From NCBI GenBank assembly GCA_030693535.1, contig JAUYAL010000077.1, forward strand, positions 124,001-188,000: a DNA stretch of 64,000 nucleotides. Direction: 5' to 3'. The translations under genes and the position numbers were made by a program. This stretch comes from Methylotenera sp. Its GTDB lineage: Bacteria > Pseudomonadota > Gammaproteobacteria > Burkholderiales > Methylophilaceae. Shown one piece after another: positions 31,061 to 40,789 of the stretch. The notes beneath the pieces are model-generated. The model did not search any database. It was not told the DNA's origin and saw only the letters and a program-made list of their open reading frames with translations. Within the stretch, counting starts at the first letter, position 1, and each line of letters starts with the position of its first letter.

Positions 31061-31104
31061 AATTTTCGCATAACATCGAGCTGATATTTAAAAAAGAAAA
31101 TTCT

Positions 31105-33180
31105 ATGCGTACTGCATTTCCGCCTTTAAAGCTACTTAACCGTGACACTAGTATCCTAGCATTTAATGAGCGTGTATTAAGCCTTGCTCTAAACTCAGAT
31201 TACCCACTACTTGAACGTTTGCGATTCCTTTGTATTGTTTCATCAAATTTAGATGAGTTTTTTGAAGTGCGCGCTGCACCACATGTGGATGCAATGCGTG
31301 CGGATGAGCAAAATTCAGATATTAATGTAAAAAGCTATCAGGAAATTGCAGAAGTAGCACATAGCTTAGTGGACAAGCAGTATCACATTTTCAATTCTGA
31401 GTTAATGCCTGAGCTTATTAAACATGGTGTGCATTTGGTCTCACATGGAGATCGCACGCTAGAGCAACGTAAGTGGGTTGCAAAGTATTTCGAATCTGAA
31501 GTTCGACCATTATTAGTGCCTGTGGCACTTGATCCTTCACATCCATTTCCGCTTGTTGCCAATAAAGCACTTAACTTTATTGTATTGTTAGGTGGTGAAG
31601 ATGCATTTGGTCGCGACAATAACATCGCGATTGTAAAAGTGCCTAGAGTGCTGCCACGACTGATTAAACTACCTAAAAATTTAAGTGATAAACAACAAAA
31701 ATTTGTTTCTTTATCAAGTGTGATTCGAGCACATTTGGCTAGTTTATTCACAGGACGAGAGGTGCTTAATTTCTCACAGTTTAGGGTCACGCGTCACTCT
31801 GATTTAGCGGTTGATGAAGATGATGTAAAAAACCTACGCACCGCATTGAGGCAAGGTTTGGTGCAACGTAATTTTGGTGATGCAGTACGTTTGGAAGTAT
31901 CTCATGGATGTGATGACAAATTAGCTAAATTTTTATTGCAACAATTTGATTTGCCAAAACAATCACTATATCGAGTTAATGGTCTTGTAAATTTGGCGCG
32001 ACTGATGCAATTGGCTGACTTGGCAGAAGGTAGTGACTTAAAATTCGTGCCTTTTGAACCGAAAATTAGTGAGCAATTAATTTCTAATCAATCATTCTTT
32101 ACACAGTTAAAGCAGCGCGATATATTAATTCATCAACCATATGAGAGTTTTGAATCAGTCATAGATTTTTTACGTGAAGCCGTGCATGATCCAGACGTGT
32201 TATCTATTCAGCAGACAATTTATCGTACAGGTTCAGATCCACGCATGCTGAAATTACTACAAGAAGCAGTGCGTCGTGGCAAAGAAGTGATGGCAGTTGT
32301 AGAGCTGAAAGCAAGGTTTGATGAAGAAGCTAATATTAATTGGGCGGAAGATTTAGAGTCAGTTGGCGCGCAAGTTGTTTATGGTGTTGTGGGTTTAAAA
32401 ACACACGCTAAAATGTTATTGGTCATGCGTCGAGAAGGATCTCGCTTAAAACATTACGGCCATGTATCTACCGGTAATTACAATCCAAGAACCGCCCGTT
32501 TATACACTGATGTGAGTATGCTAACTGCTGATCCGCAGATCACGCGTGATATGGAATACTTGTTTAGACATATCGCCAGCCAAATAAAATTACCGCGCAT
32601 GCAGAAGCTGCTAGTCGCACCATTCAATTTGCATAGACAAATGTTAGCTAAGATTAGAAGTGCGGAACTTGCTGCTAAAATTGGTAAGCCAGCACGAATT
32701 ATCTTGAAAATGAATGCTCTCACAGATGTTGCCTTGGTGCAGGCGTTGGTGAACGCTGGTCGAGCTGGAGTGGAAATTGACTTGATATTACGTGGCGCAT
32801 GTATCTTGCCTATCGATGCGCCTGGTTTAGATGGACGTATAAGGGTGCGGTCGATTATTGGTAGATTGCTAGAGCATTCTCGCGTTTTCTATTTTAAAAT
32901 AGGTGAATTAGAAAATATGTGGCTTTCAAGCGCAGATTGGATGAACCGTAACATGATGCGGCGAGTTGAAATTGCTTGGCCAATTGTGGATGTTAATAAT
33001 CGAGCGCGTATTTTGCAAGAGTGTTGCCAGTTGTACTTGGAAGACAATAAAGATGCATGGTTACTAAACGCAGATGGCACTTACACATTGCACATAGCTA
33101 ACTTAGCGCAATCTAAAACTAAAGTAATAGAGCCAGTGTTAAGCGCGCAGCAGCAGTTGTTAAAAAAGTACGAAAATTAA
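31105..33180 (+). CDS. ppk1: Polyphosphate kinase 1
   Basis: Membrane-associated enzyme that polymerises ATP gamma-phosphate into polyphosphate. It has 691 residues (E. coli 688), with the N-terminal domain (NRDTSILAFNERVL, SSNLDEFFEVR) and the two phospholipase-D-like catalytic domains. The phosphorylated histidine is in VGLKTHAKMLLV, supported by GHVSTGNYNPRTARLYTD. The Pho box upstream suggests induction by phosphate limitation. The genes after it (sixA, ppx) belong to phosphate or polyphosphate turnover. Confidence 0.97.
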   Translation: MRTAFPPLKLLNRDTSILAFNERVLSLALNSDYPLLERLRFLCIVSSNLDEFFEVRAAPHVDAMRADEQNSDINVKSYQEIAEVAHSLVDKQYHIFNSELMPELIKHGVHLVSHGDRTLEQRKWVAKYFESEVRPLLVPVALDPSHPFPLVANKALNFIVLLGGEDAFGRDNNIAIVKVPRVLPRLIKLPKNLSDKQQKFVSLSSVIRAHLASLFTGREVLNFSQFRVTRHSDLAVDEDDVKNLRTALRQGLVQRNFGDAVRLEVSHGCDDKLAKFLLQQFDLPKQSLYRVNGLVNLARLMQLADLAEGSDLKFVPFEPKISEQLISNQSFFTQLKQRDILIHQPYESFESVIDFLREAVHDPDVLSIQQTIYRTGSDPRMLKLLQEAVRRGKEVMAVVELKARFDEEANINWAEDLESVGAQVVYGVVGLKTHAKMLLVMRREGSRLKHYGHVSTGNYNPRTARLYTDVSMLTADPQITRDMEYLFRHIASQIKLPRMQKLLVAPFNLHRQMLAKIRSAELAAKIGKPARIILKMNALTDVALVQALVNAGRAGVEIDLILRGACILPIDAPGLDGRIRVRSIIGRLLEHSRVFYFKIGELENMWLSSADWMNRNMMRRVEIAWPIVDVNNRARILQECCQLYLEDNKDAWLLNADGTYTLHIANLAQSKTKVIEPVLSAQQQLLKKYEN

Positions 33181-33210
33181 TCTAGGGAAATTTAAGGTAA
33201 GGTTAGCGCA

Positions 33211-33684
33211 ATGGCGAATTTGATTTTGTGGCGACACGCTGAAGCAGAAGACCATTACAAAACTGGGACCGATACTGACAGGGCCTTGACCAAAAATGGC
33301 CATAAAGATGCAGCTAAAATGGCTAAGTGGTTGAGTCGGCATTTGCCATTGAACACAGAAGTGCTTTGTAGCCCAGCAAAGCGATGTTTAGAAACTGTAG
33401 CTGCTTTGCAAAAAATCAATCCAATTAAAATTAAAGTGGCTGATTTTTTGAGTGTCGATAGCACGGCAGAGATTATTATTAACAAAGTCAGTAATCAAGA
33501 TAACAGCAAAACAACCTTAATCATTGGACATCAACCCAACTTAGGCCTAGTTATTACAAAGCTACTAGGGATGAATGGGAATGCATGTTCAGTAAAGAAA
33601 GGCGCAATTTGGTGGTTGCGCCAGCGTGAAGTCGAAGGTGTAATACAGTTGTACCTATTCTCTGTACAACACCCAGATTATTAG
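33211..33684 (+). CDS. sixA: SixA-type phosphohistidine phosphatase
   Basis: A 157-residue histidine phosphatase with the RHG-type start LILWRHAEAED and a second histidine in TTLIIGHQPNLG. In E. coli SixA dephosphorylates phosphohistidine in the nitrogen PTS. The gene is 30 bases behind ppk1, an arrangement common in betaproteobacteria; here it could act on PPK1-linked phosphohistidine or a PTS protein, which is inference. Confidence 0.9.
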   Translation: MANLILWRHAEAEDHYKTGTDTDRALTKNGHKDAAKMAKWLSRHLPLNTEVLCSPAKRCLETVAALQKINPIKIKVADFLSVDSTAEIIINKVSNQDNSKTTLIIGHQPNLGLVITKLLGMNGNACSVKKGAIWWLRQREVEGVIQLYLFSVQHPDY

Positions 33685-33691
33685 AGGCATC

Positions 33692-34156
33692 TTATTTCTT
33701 ATTAGGACGGCCAGTTTTAATTGTCGGCACTTTGCTCATGGCGACTTTCAAAGCAGCATCTGTCATTGCGGTTAATTGCATAATGCCTGCACGTAATAAT
33801 TCACTCTTTTTCGCAGGTTGACCTAATTTAATTAAGCGCTCTTTCAATACTGAAAATTGCGCATACTCAACTTTAGGCATAGTGAAACTATCTCTCTCCA
33901 TTTTCAATTTAGGTATTTTTTCTTTCACAGGCTTTACTACTTTTGCTTTAATAACTTTTTTAGGTGCGATTTTAGCTGAGCTATTTTTAGCTAAGGCTGG
34001 AGTTTTAATAGGGTTAGTTGTGGTGATTTTTTTAATTGCGGGTTTAGATGCAACTGCTTTCGCTACTTCAGTTTTTATTACTGCTGGTTTTGAAGCGGTA
34101 ATTTTTTTAGCAGGTGTTTTTGTTGCTGTAGTTTGAGGGGGGATGATTTTTGACAT
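33692..34156 (-). CDS. Histone H1-like Lys/Ala/Pro-rich small protein
   Basis: A 154-residue basic protein in two parts. Residues 1 to about 85 are low-complexity Lys/Ala/Thr/Pro repeats (TKTPAKKITASKPA, KVIKAKVVKPVKEK) like the tails of bacterial histone H1-like or AlgP-like proteins. Residues 90-154 form a compact conserved domain (RDSFTMPKVEYAQFSVLKER, KKSELLRAGIMQL, KTGRPNKK). The ATG 34156 has GGAG 6 bases upstream; longer starts are TTG. It sits tail-to-tail with sixA and ahead of ppx, inside a polyphosphate locus. Polyanion binding is likely; whether DNA or polyphosphate is open. Confidence 0.8.
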   Translation of the reverse strand: MSKIIPPQTTATKTPAKKITASKPAVIKTEVAKAVASKPAIKKITTTNPIKTPALAKNSSAKIAPKKVIKAKVVKPVKEKIPKLKMERDSFTMPKVEYAQFSVLKERLIKLGQPAKKSELLRAGIMQLTAMTDAALKVAMSKVPTIKTGRPNKK

Positions 34157-34234
34157 TACAGTCTCCAAAATTAACGATATAAACAGTTTATACCGTTAAT
34201 TTTAAATTGAATATGAATTTTTTATGACAATGTG

Positions 34235-35752
34235 TTAATTAGCAGCAATATCAAGACGCCAATTTATCTTTTGCCAAGCTAATACTTCCTCATCCAATAA
34301 GTAATAAGATTGTGGAAATTTCTCAGGCCAAGTTTTTGGCAGAATTAAACGAATGTTGTTTGACGCATAATGTAACTGAAACCCGCGTAAATTTGGCATT
34401 TGACGGGCGTGACATAAGATGACTGCTAATCGTAGGCAAATTAACTGCATGACAAAAATACGGTCAGAAAAATCTGCTTCTAAGCGCTTTAATTTTCCTC
34501 TATAGCCTAAAGTTAACAAACTTAAGCAATGTAGCTCGCTTTGGGAGAATCCAGCGGGTTCGGCATGCTCCAATATGTATGCACCATGCAAATTTGCATC
34601 AACTGGCGAGACTATGCAGCCAATTTCATGTAACAAGCCTGCCCATTTCAATTTTCTAGCATGTGCTTGCTGTTCACCAGGTGCGAATTGAATATTCTCA
34701 CTAATTTTTTCAAATAGCTTTGTAGCAACATCAGCTACTGTTGCTCCATGTGTTTCATCTACATCAAACTTGCGCGCTAACCGTTGTACAGAGGCGTTTC
34801 TTAAATCTACCATGTCGTTTTCAGGCGCAAGCATGTCATAAAGCAAGCCGTGTCTTAATGCGCCTTTTGCGACATTTAAGGTTTCAATTTTCAAGAAATC
34901 AAATGCGCCGAGCATGATCGACAAGCCACCTGCAATCACGGCCTTCCTATCTTCCCTTAAGCCTAGTAATCGTAATTTATCAGTGTGTCTCGCACGTAGC
35001 AACTCGTCACGTAGCCAAAGCAGACCTTCTCTAGTGATGGTGTCTAAGGGCCTGCCATATTGCACTAAAATATCCGCGATTGCGCCTACTGTACCTGACG
35101 CACCGTAGGCGACATCCCAATGTTTATTGCTAAAGTTAACACCTAATGTATCAAAAATAGATTCAGCGGCAATCTCTGCTCGGGTAAATGCATTTTCAGT
35201 TAAATCACCTGTACCAAAATGTTTAAGTGACCATGCAACTGAGCCTACATGTAAAGACGCCGTATGATGGGATTTAAAACCTTGGCCAAGGATAAATTCA
35301 GTAGAACGACCACCAATATCAATCACCAAACGTCTGTCGTTAGATTGCGGTAAAAAACGGCTGACACCTTGATAAATTAACCTCGCCTCCTCTACGCCAG
35401 AAATCACTTCCACGTCAAAGCCTAATGCTTTATTAGCAAGTTTGATAAATACATCACGATTATTTGCTTCACGCAACGTTTGCGTAGCTACAGCACGCAC
35501 GTGTGACGACTCAAAACCTTTTACCCGCTCACCGAACCTAGCTAGACAACGTAGCCCACGCTCTATGGATTCAGGAGTTAGATTGCGGTTTTCATCCAAA
35601 TCACCTCCTTGGCGAACAGCTTCTTTAAGATATTCAATGCGCTGAATATGTCCGCTATCAAGGCGACCAATCTCTAATCTAAAGCTATTTGAGCCTAAAT
35701 CAATCGCGGCTAATAAAGATTTGTCTTCTGGTATGTTTGGGATATTTTCCAT
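34235..35752 (-). CDS. ppx: Exopolyphosphatase (Ppx/GppA family)
   Basis: Hydrolyses terminal phosphates from polyphosphate or the 5' phosphate of pppGpp. The ASKHA-fold phosphate loops are visible: AIDLGSNSFRLEIGRL at the N-terminus and VIDIGGRSTEFILG near residue 150. A C-terminal HD-like helical domain follows (about 310-500; WAGLLHEIGCIVS). Length 505 (E. coli Ppx 513). I moved the start to the ATG at 35752, dropping a TTG-led extension. It faces ppk1/sixA and is divergent from htpG. Confidence 0.92.
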   Translation of the reverse strand: MENIPNIPEDKSLLAAIDLGSNSFRLEIGRLDSGHIQRIEYLKEAVRQGGDLDENRNLTPESIERGLRCLARFGERVKGFESSHVRAVATQTLREANNRDVFIKLANKALGFDVEVISGVEEARLIYQGVSRFLPQSNDRRLVIDIGGRSTEFILGQGFKSHHTASLHVGSVAWSLKHFGTGDLTENAFTRAEIAAESIFDTLGVNFSNKHWDVAYGASGTVGAIADILVQYGRPLDTITREGLLWLRDELLRARHTDKLRLLGLREDRKAVIAGGLSIMLGAFDFLKIETLNVAKGALRHGLLYDMLAPENDMVDLRNASVQRLARKFDVDETHGATVADVATKLFEKISENIQFAPGEQQAHARKLKWAGLLHEIGCIVSPVDANLHGAYILEHAEPAGFSQSELHCLSLLTLGYRGKLKRLEADFSDRIFVMQLICLRLAVILCHARQMPNLRGFQLHYASNNIRLILPKTWPEKFPQSYYLLDEEVLAWQKINWRLDIAAN

Positions 35753-35887
35753 AAATAGATGATATGTAATTTTTAATTTGAATGAAGTTGAAAACAATAA
35801 TATTGTTTATGTTGCTATTATAGTTTGAAAGTTTGATGACAAAGATGAATTAAATTTAACAAATACACTCGACTTTAAAATATTTAG

Positions 35888-35915
35888 CTTGAAAAATTTA
35901 GATTCATCTCCATTG
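35888..35915 (+). promoter_or_regulatory. Sigma-32 heat-shock promoter of htpG
   Basis: A perfect -35 CTTGAAA and a -10-like CTCCATTG (6 of 8 against CCCCATTT) are separated by 13 bases, as in RpoH promoters. The htpG ATG is 43 bases downstream, and no other gene lies on this strand here. Confidence 0.8.
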
Positions 35916-35958
35916 AAACTCTATTGTTTTCAATTCATTAGTTTTAGGAGCTTAATCT

Positions 35959-37860
35959 ATGTCCACAAAGACAACTCAAAAAGAATCGCAAAGTAAAGAA
36001 TCAATGCCTTTTCAGGCGGAAGTTAAGCAATTACTCCAGTTGATGATTCATTCACTTTATAGCAATAAAGAGATTGTTTTGCGCGAGTTGATTTCTAATG
36101 CATCTGATGCGGCGGATAAATTGCGCTTCGAAGCCATTGCTAATGGTGCACTTTATGGTGGTGATAGTGAGTTAAAAATTCACGTTGCGTTTGATAAAGA
36201 AGCACGTACTGTGACTATCTCTGACAATGGCATTGGCATGAGCCGTGATGAGGTGATAGCTAATATTGGTACGATTGCCAAATCTGGGACTAAAGAATTT
36301 TTTAACGCACTTTCTGGTGACCAAGCCAAAGATGCTAATTTGATTGGTCAATTCGGTGTGGGGTTTTATTCTGCTTTTATTATTGCCGACAAGGTCAGTT
36401 TAACGACGCGTCGCGCCGGCGCAACAGAAGCCGTTCGCTGGGAATCTTCGGGTGAGGGCGACTTCACATTGGAAAATGCTGATAAAGCGTCGCGTGGTAC
36501 AGAAGTGATATTGCATTTGCGTGAAGGCGAAGATGAATTTCTGAGTGATTGGAAGCTAAAAACCATTATCCGTAAATATTCAGACCATATCACTTTGCCT
36601 ATTTTGATGAAAAAATCTGAATGGAAAGATGGTGCTGAAGTTGCAACAGATGAAGATGAAACTGTTAATAAAGCCTCTGCACTATGGGCTCGTAATAAAA
36701 ACGATATCACTGAAGGCGAATATCAAGAGTTCTATAAACATGTTTCTCATGACTTTGAAAGCCCGTTGGCATACACACACAGTCGTGTAGAAGGTAAGCA
36801 AGAATATATTTCCCTGCTCTACATTCCAAGCAAGGCACCATTTGATTTGTATGACCGTGAGCGTCGTCATGGTATCAAGCTATATGTGAAACGTGTATTT
36901 ATTATGGAAGATGCTGAAAAGTTGATGCCACAATACTTACGTTTTGTACGTGGCGTGATTGATACCTCAGATTTACCTTTGAATGTCTCACGCGAGATTT
37001 TACAATCCAGTCGCGATGTGGATGCGATTAAAGCAGGGTCTGTGAAGAAGGTGTTGAGTCTGTTAGAAGACATGGCCGAGAATAAGCCTGAAGACTATAC
37101 AAAGTTCTATGCTGAGTTTGGTCGTGTGTTAAAAGAAGGCCCAGGCGAAGATTATGCCAACAAAGACAAAATTGCAGGCTTGCTTCGCTTTGCCTCAACC
37201 AAAGCGGATACAGATGTTCAGGAAGTATCGCTAAAAGATTACATCGCTCGCATGCAAGTTGAGCAAGATACGATTTATTACATCACAGCCGAAAGCTTTG
37301 CCGCCGCACAACACAGCCCGCATTTAGAGATTTTCCGCAAAAAAGGCATTGAAGTGTTGTTGATGTCTGATCGAGTAGACGAATGGCTATTGGGCAGTTT
37401 GACTGAATTTGATGGTAAGAAATTACAATCTATCGCTAAAGGTGATTTGGATTTAGGCAAGCTTGAATCAGACACTGAAAAAGAAATTCAGAAGAAAATT
37501 GAAGAAGAAGCAAAAACTCTGGTAGAGAAAATTAAAAAATCTCTAGGTAACCAAGTCAAAGATGTACGTGTGACTCATCGATTAACTGACTCTCCAGCCT
37601 GCTTGGTCAGTGATGCACATGATTTGTCTGGTAATTTGGCGCGCATGCTAAAAGCTGCAGGACAAAATGCGCCTGAAGCTAAGCCGATTCTTGAAATAAA
37701 TCCAGCGCATAAATTGGTTAAACGCCTTGAAAATGAAACTGCAGATTCAGTATTTGGTGACTTGGCGTTAGTGTTGTTTGATCAAGCCTTGTTGGCGGAA
37801 GGCGGCACCTTAGATGATCCTGCAAGTTTCGTAAAGCGGATGAATAGTTTGATCAGTTGA
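35959..37860 (+). CDS. htpG: HtpG, bacterial Hsp90 chaperone
   Basis: ATP-dependent cytoplasmic chaperone. The GHKL ATPase motifs are present: [37 protein letters not shown] and [12 protein letters not shown]. Middle and C-terminal dimer domains follow to 633 residues (E. coli 624). AGGAG lies 8 bases ahead of the ATG, and a sigma-32 promoter precedes it. Transcription ends at a hairpin terminator. Confidence 0.98.
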   Translation: MSTKTTQKESQSKESMPFQAEVKQLLQLMIHSLYSNKEIVLRELISNASDAADKLRFEAIANGALYGGDSELKIHVAFDKEARTVTISDNGIGMSRDEVIANIGTIAKSGTKEFFNALSGDQAKDANLIGQFGVGFYSAFIIADKVSLTTRRAGATEAVRWESSGEGDFTLENADKASRGTEVILHLREGEDEFLSDWKLKTIIRKYSDHITLPILMKKSEWKDGAEVATDEDETVNKASALWARNKNDITEGEYQEFYKHVSHDFESPLAYTHSRVEGKQEYISLLYIPSKAPFDLYDRERRHGIKLYVKRVFIMEDAEKLMPQYLRFVRGVIDTSDLPLNVSREILQSSRDVDAIKAGSVKKVLSLLEDMAENKPEDYTKFYAEFGRVLKEGPGEDYANKDKIAGLLRFASTKADTDVQEVSLKDYIARMQVEQDTIYYITAESFAAAQHSPHLEIFRKKGIEVLLMSDRVDEWLLGSLTEFDGKKLQSIAKGDLDLGKLESDTEKEIQKKIEEEAKTLVEKIKKSLGNQVKDVRVTHRLTDSPACLVSDAHDLSGNLARMLKAAGQNAPEAKPILEINPAHKLVKRLENETADSVFGDLALVLFDQALLAEGGTLDDPASFVKRMNSLIS

Positions 37861-37884
37861 TCATTGGTTTATTTCTTAATTTCA

Positions 37885-37919
37885 AAAACCGCTCAATTCA
37901 CGTTTTGGCGGTTTTTTTA
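37885..37919 (+). terminator. Rho-independent terminator of htpG
   Basis: Stem AAAACCGC/GCGGTTTT (37885-37892 and 37908-37915) with a 15-base loop runs straight into a tract of T. It starts 24 bases after the htpG stop. Confidence 0.8.
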
Positions 37920-38023
37920 TGTTAGTTATTAGCTACTCTTTTCGCGGTGATTTTAAGCTGGCCCATTTTTTGCTAGAATACACACTTAAGATTGATAATT
38001 ATTGATTGTAACTAAAGGTTCCC

Positions 38024-40582
38024 ATGACAACTCCTGCGAAAACCCCAACTAAAACTCCAGTTCCAGCTAAAAGTAAAGCAGAATCAGCCGCTTTAGAAAA
38101 ACCAAAGAAAACAGCAAAATCTAAGGCTACTGCGATGCCTAAGCTATCTTCCATCAATCAGGCGTTACATAATCATTTAATTTTTTCTTGCTTCAAAACG
38201 AATGATGTTGCAACACCAAGGGATTGGTACGATGCTAGCAGTTATACAGTGCGTGATCACGTTGTCAAGCGTTGGGTTAAAACAGCTGAGTCTTATTATC
38301 GAGATGACCCAAAACGTGTTTATTATTTATCGTTAGAGTTTTTAATCGGGCGTATGTTGAGTAATGCTGCACTAAATATGGGCATTGAAGATGAATTGAA
38401 AGATGGTTTGGCTTCGCTAGGTCGTGATTTAGAAAATACGGTTGAAATGGAAACGGATGCTGCATTAGGCAATGGTGGCTTGGGTCGCCTTGCTGCTTGT
38501 TTTTTAGATTCTATGGCCTCTATGGGGATTCCAGCAACGGGTTATGGTATTCGTTATGAGTATGGTATGTTTAAGCAGACTATTGAAAATGGACAGCAGA
38601 TTGAGAATCCTGACAATTGGCTACGCTACGGTAATATTTGGGAGTTTCAGCGTCCAGAAGCAACTTACAACATCAAGTTTTATGGGCATTTAGTCAGCTA
38701 TCCTTCTGATGCTGGCAATATTCAGCATTGGGTCAATGCAGAGCATGTAATCGCTATGGCTTATGATATGCCAGTTCCGGGCTACGGCGGAGAGACCGTC
38801 AATAGTTTACGTTTGTGGTCAGCAAAAGCTGCACGCGAATTTGATTTGCGTCATTTTAATGATGGTAATTATGAAAAAGCAGTTGAGGAGCGTAATGAAA
38901 CCGAGAGTATTTCTAAAGTGCTCTATCCAAATGACACGTCAGTGCTTGGTAAAGAGTTACGTCTGAAACAACAATATTTCTTTGTTTCTGCATCCATTCA
39001 AGATATTTTGCGCCGTTTTTTAAGTACCAATGAAATTGTAAAACAAGCCGACTGGAAGGTTTTGCCAGATAAAATCGCAATTCAACTGAACGATACCCAC
39101 CCATCTATTGGTGTGGCTGAAATGATGTACCAATTGGTTGATGTGCATGGATTGCCTTGGGCTTTTGCTTGGGAGTTAGTAGGAAAAATTTTTGCTTACA
39201 CTAATCACACATTAATGCCTGAAGCTTTAGAAACTTGGTCTGTAGAGCTGTTTGGACGTTTGCTACCCCGTCATTTAGAGATTATTTTCAAGATCAATAA
39301 TGAATTTTTGAACATGGTGAATCACAAGTTCCCTGGGGACACTGATTTATTGACTCGTGTATCTATTATTGATGAAACGCATGGTCGACGGGTACGCATG
39401 GCACATTTAGCCGTTGTTGGCAGTCATACAGTAAATGGCGTGGCAGCTTTGCATAGTGAGTTATTGAAAAAGTTCTTATTTGCTGATTTCGATCGCATTT
39501 ATCCAGGAAAATTAACCAATGTCACTAACGGCATTACACCCCGCCGTTGGTTGAATCAAGCGAATCCTGCATTGGCAAGTTTGATAGAAAAGGCAATTGG
39601 TGCAGGCTTTAAAAAAGACCTGACCAAAATTAAAAAAATCACGCCTTTGGCAAATGATGCTGATTTTAGAAAAGCCTTTGCTGCTGTTAAGCATGCTAAT
39701 AAGGTAAGGCTGGCAACAAAAATTGAACAAAAAACGGGTGTAAAACTTAACACCAACAGCTTGTTTGATGTGCAAATTAAACGTATACACGAATATAAAC
39801 GCCAATTGCTTAATGTGTTACACGTTATTACCTTATACAACCGTATCCGTCGAGGTGAAAAAGGAATTACGCCGCGCACTGTGATTTTTGGTGGTAAAGC
39901 TGCACCTGGTTACTGGATGGCTAAACAGATTATTCACCTAATTAATGATGTTGCACTCATTGTGAATAATGACCCAGCAGTGGGTGACCAATTAAAAGTA
40001 GTGTATTACCCAAATTATGAGGTTTCAGCTGCTGAAATTTTATTCCCTGGTAGTGATTTGTCTGAGCAAATATCTACGGCTGGTACTGAAGCTAGTGGTA
40101 CAGGCAATATGAAAATGGCACTTAATGGCGCGCTCACTATCGGTACATTAGATGGGGCAAATGTCGAAATTATGGAAGAAGTGGGTATTGAGAATATCTT
40201 TATTTTTGGTTTAACTACGCCAGAAGTTGCAGAAACTAAGGCCAATGGCTATAACCCGCGTGATTACTATGACACGAATCCAATGCTCAAAGAGGTGTTG
40301 GATATGATTGCAAGTGGCTTCTTCTCAGTGGAAGAGCCGAATCGTTATCAGCCGATTGTAGATAACTTACTCAATAACGGTGATCAATATCTATTACTTG
40401 CAGATTATGCGAGCTATATCGAAACGCAAGATAAAGTGGGTAAAGTTTATCAAGATCAGGATGCATGGTTTCGCATGGCTATATTAAACGTGGCTAATAT
40501 GGCTAAATTCTCTAGCGATCGGGCAATTAGTGATTATGCAAATAACATCTGGCATGTTGGCGCTAGCAAAACTGCATCTTAG
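38024..40582 (+). CDS. glgP: Glycogen/maltodextrin phosphorylase with basic N-terminal extension
   Basis: PLP enzyme releasing glucose 1-phosphate from alpha-1,4 glucans. Conserved blocks include EFLIGRMLSNA, GNGGLGRLAACFLDS, AIQLNDTHPS and the PLP lysine region EASGTGNMKMALNGALTIG. At 852 residues it is about 37 longer than E. coli GlgP (815). The excess is a Lys/Pro/Ala/Thr-rich head (AKTPTKTPVPAKSK). A similar composition is found in the small basic protein 4 kb upstream. The other glycogen genes are not in this window. A very strong hairpin follows the gene. Confidence 0.95.
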   Translation: MTTPAKTPTKTPVPAKSKAESAALEKPKKTAKSKATAMPKLSSINQALHNHLIFSCFKTNDVATPRDWYDASSYTVRDHVVKRWVKTAESYYRDDPKRVYYLSLEFLIGRMLSNAALNMGIEDELKDGLASLGRDLENTVEMETDAALGNGGLGRLAACFLDSMASMGIPATGYGIRYEYGMFKQTIENGQQIENPDNWLRYGNIWEFQRPEATYNIKFYGHLVSYPSDAGNIQHWVNAEHVIAMAYDMPVPGYGGETVNSLRLWSAKAAREFDLRHFNDGNYEKAVEERNETESISKVLYPNDTSVLGKELRLKQQYFFVSASIQDILRRFLSTNEIVKQADWKVLPDKIAIQLNDTHPSIGVAEMMYQLVDVHGLPWAFAWELVGKIFAYTNHTLMPEALETWSVELFGRLLPRHLEIIFKINNEFLNMVNHKFPGDTDLLTRVSIIDETHGRRVRMAHLAVVGSHTVNGVAALHSELLKKFLFADFDRIYPGKLTNVTNGITPRRWLNQANPALASLIEKAIGAGFKKDLTKIKKITPLANDADFRKAFAAVKHANKVRLATKIEQKTGVKLNTNSLFDVQIKRIHEYKRQLLNVLHVITLYNRIRRGEKGITPRTVIFGGKAAPGYWMAKQIIHLINDVALIVNNDPAVGDQLKVVYYPNYEVSAAEILFPGSDLSEQISTAGTEASGTGNMKMALNGALTIGTLDGANVEIMEEVGIENIFIFGLTTPEVAETKANGYNPRDYYDTNPMLKEVLDMIASGFFSVEEPNRYQPIVDNLLNNGDQYLLLADYASYIETQDKVGKVYQDQDAWFRMAILNVANMAKFSSDRAISDYANNIWHVGASKTAS

Positions 40583-40643
40583 TGAGTTAGATGAATGTAA
40601 TTGCCAAAGCGTAAAACTAGCGCACTAAAATGTTATATTTATA

Positions 40644-40689
40644 ATAATCAGGCCACTTTAAACGTCACTTTTTAAAGTGGCCTGATTAT
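40644..40689. terminator. Perfect 19-bp hairpin after glgP
   Basis: Left arm 40644-40662, 8-base loop CGTCACTT, right arm 40671-40689, with no mismatch; the core is CAGGCCACTTTAAA. It begins 62 bases past the glgP stop and ends 100 bases before the next gene. There is no T-tract after it on either strand, so it may stabilise or process the mRNA end rather than terminate by itself. Confidence 0.6.
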
Positions 40690-40789
40690 GTGCGTGATAT
40701 GCAAACGTAAAATATTATTAGCATCGATGCACAGGTGATAATTTGCGGTAAGCTTAAACTCTTAAGTAAGACATCATTGGAGAAAGAAA

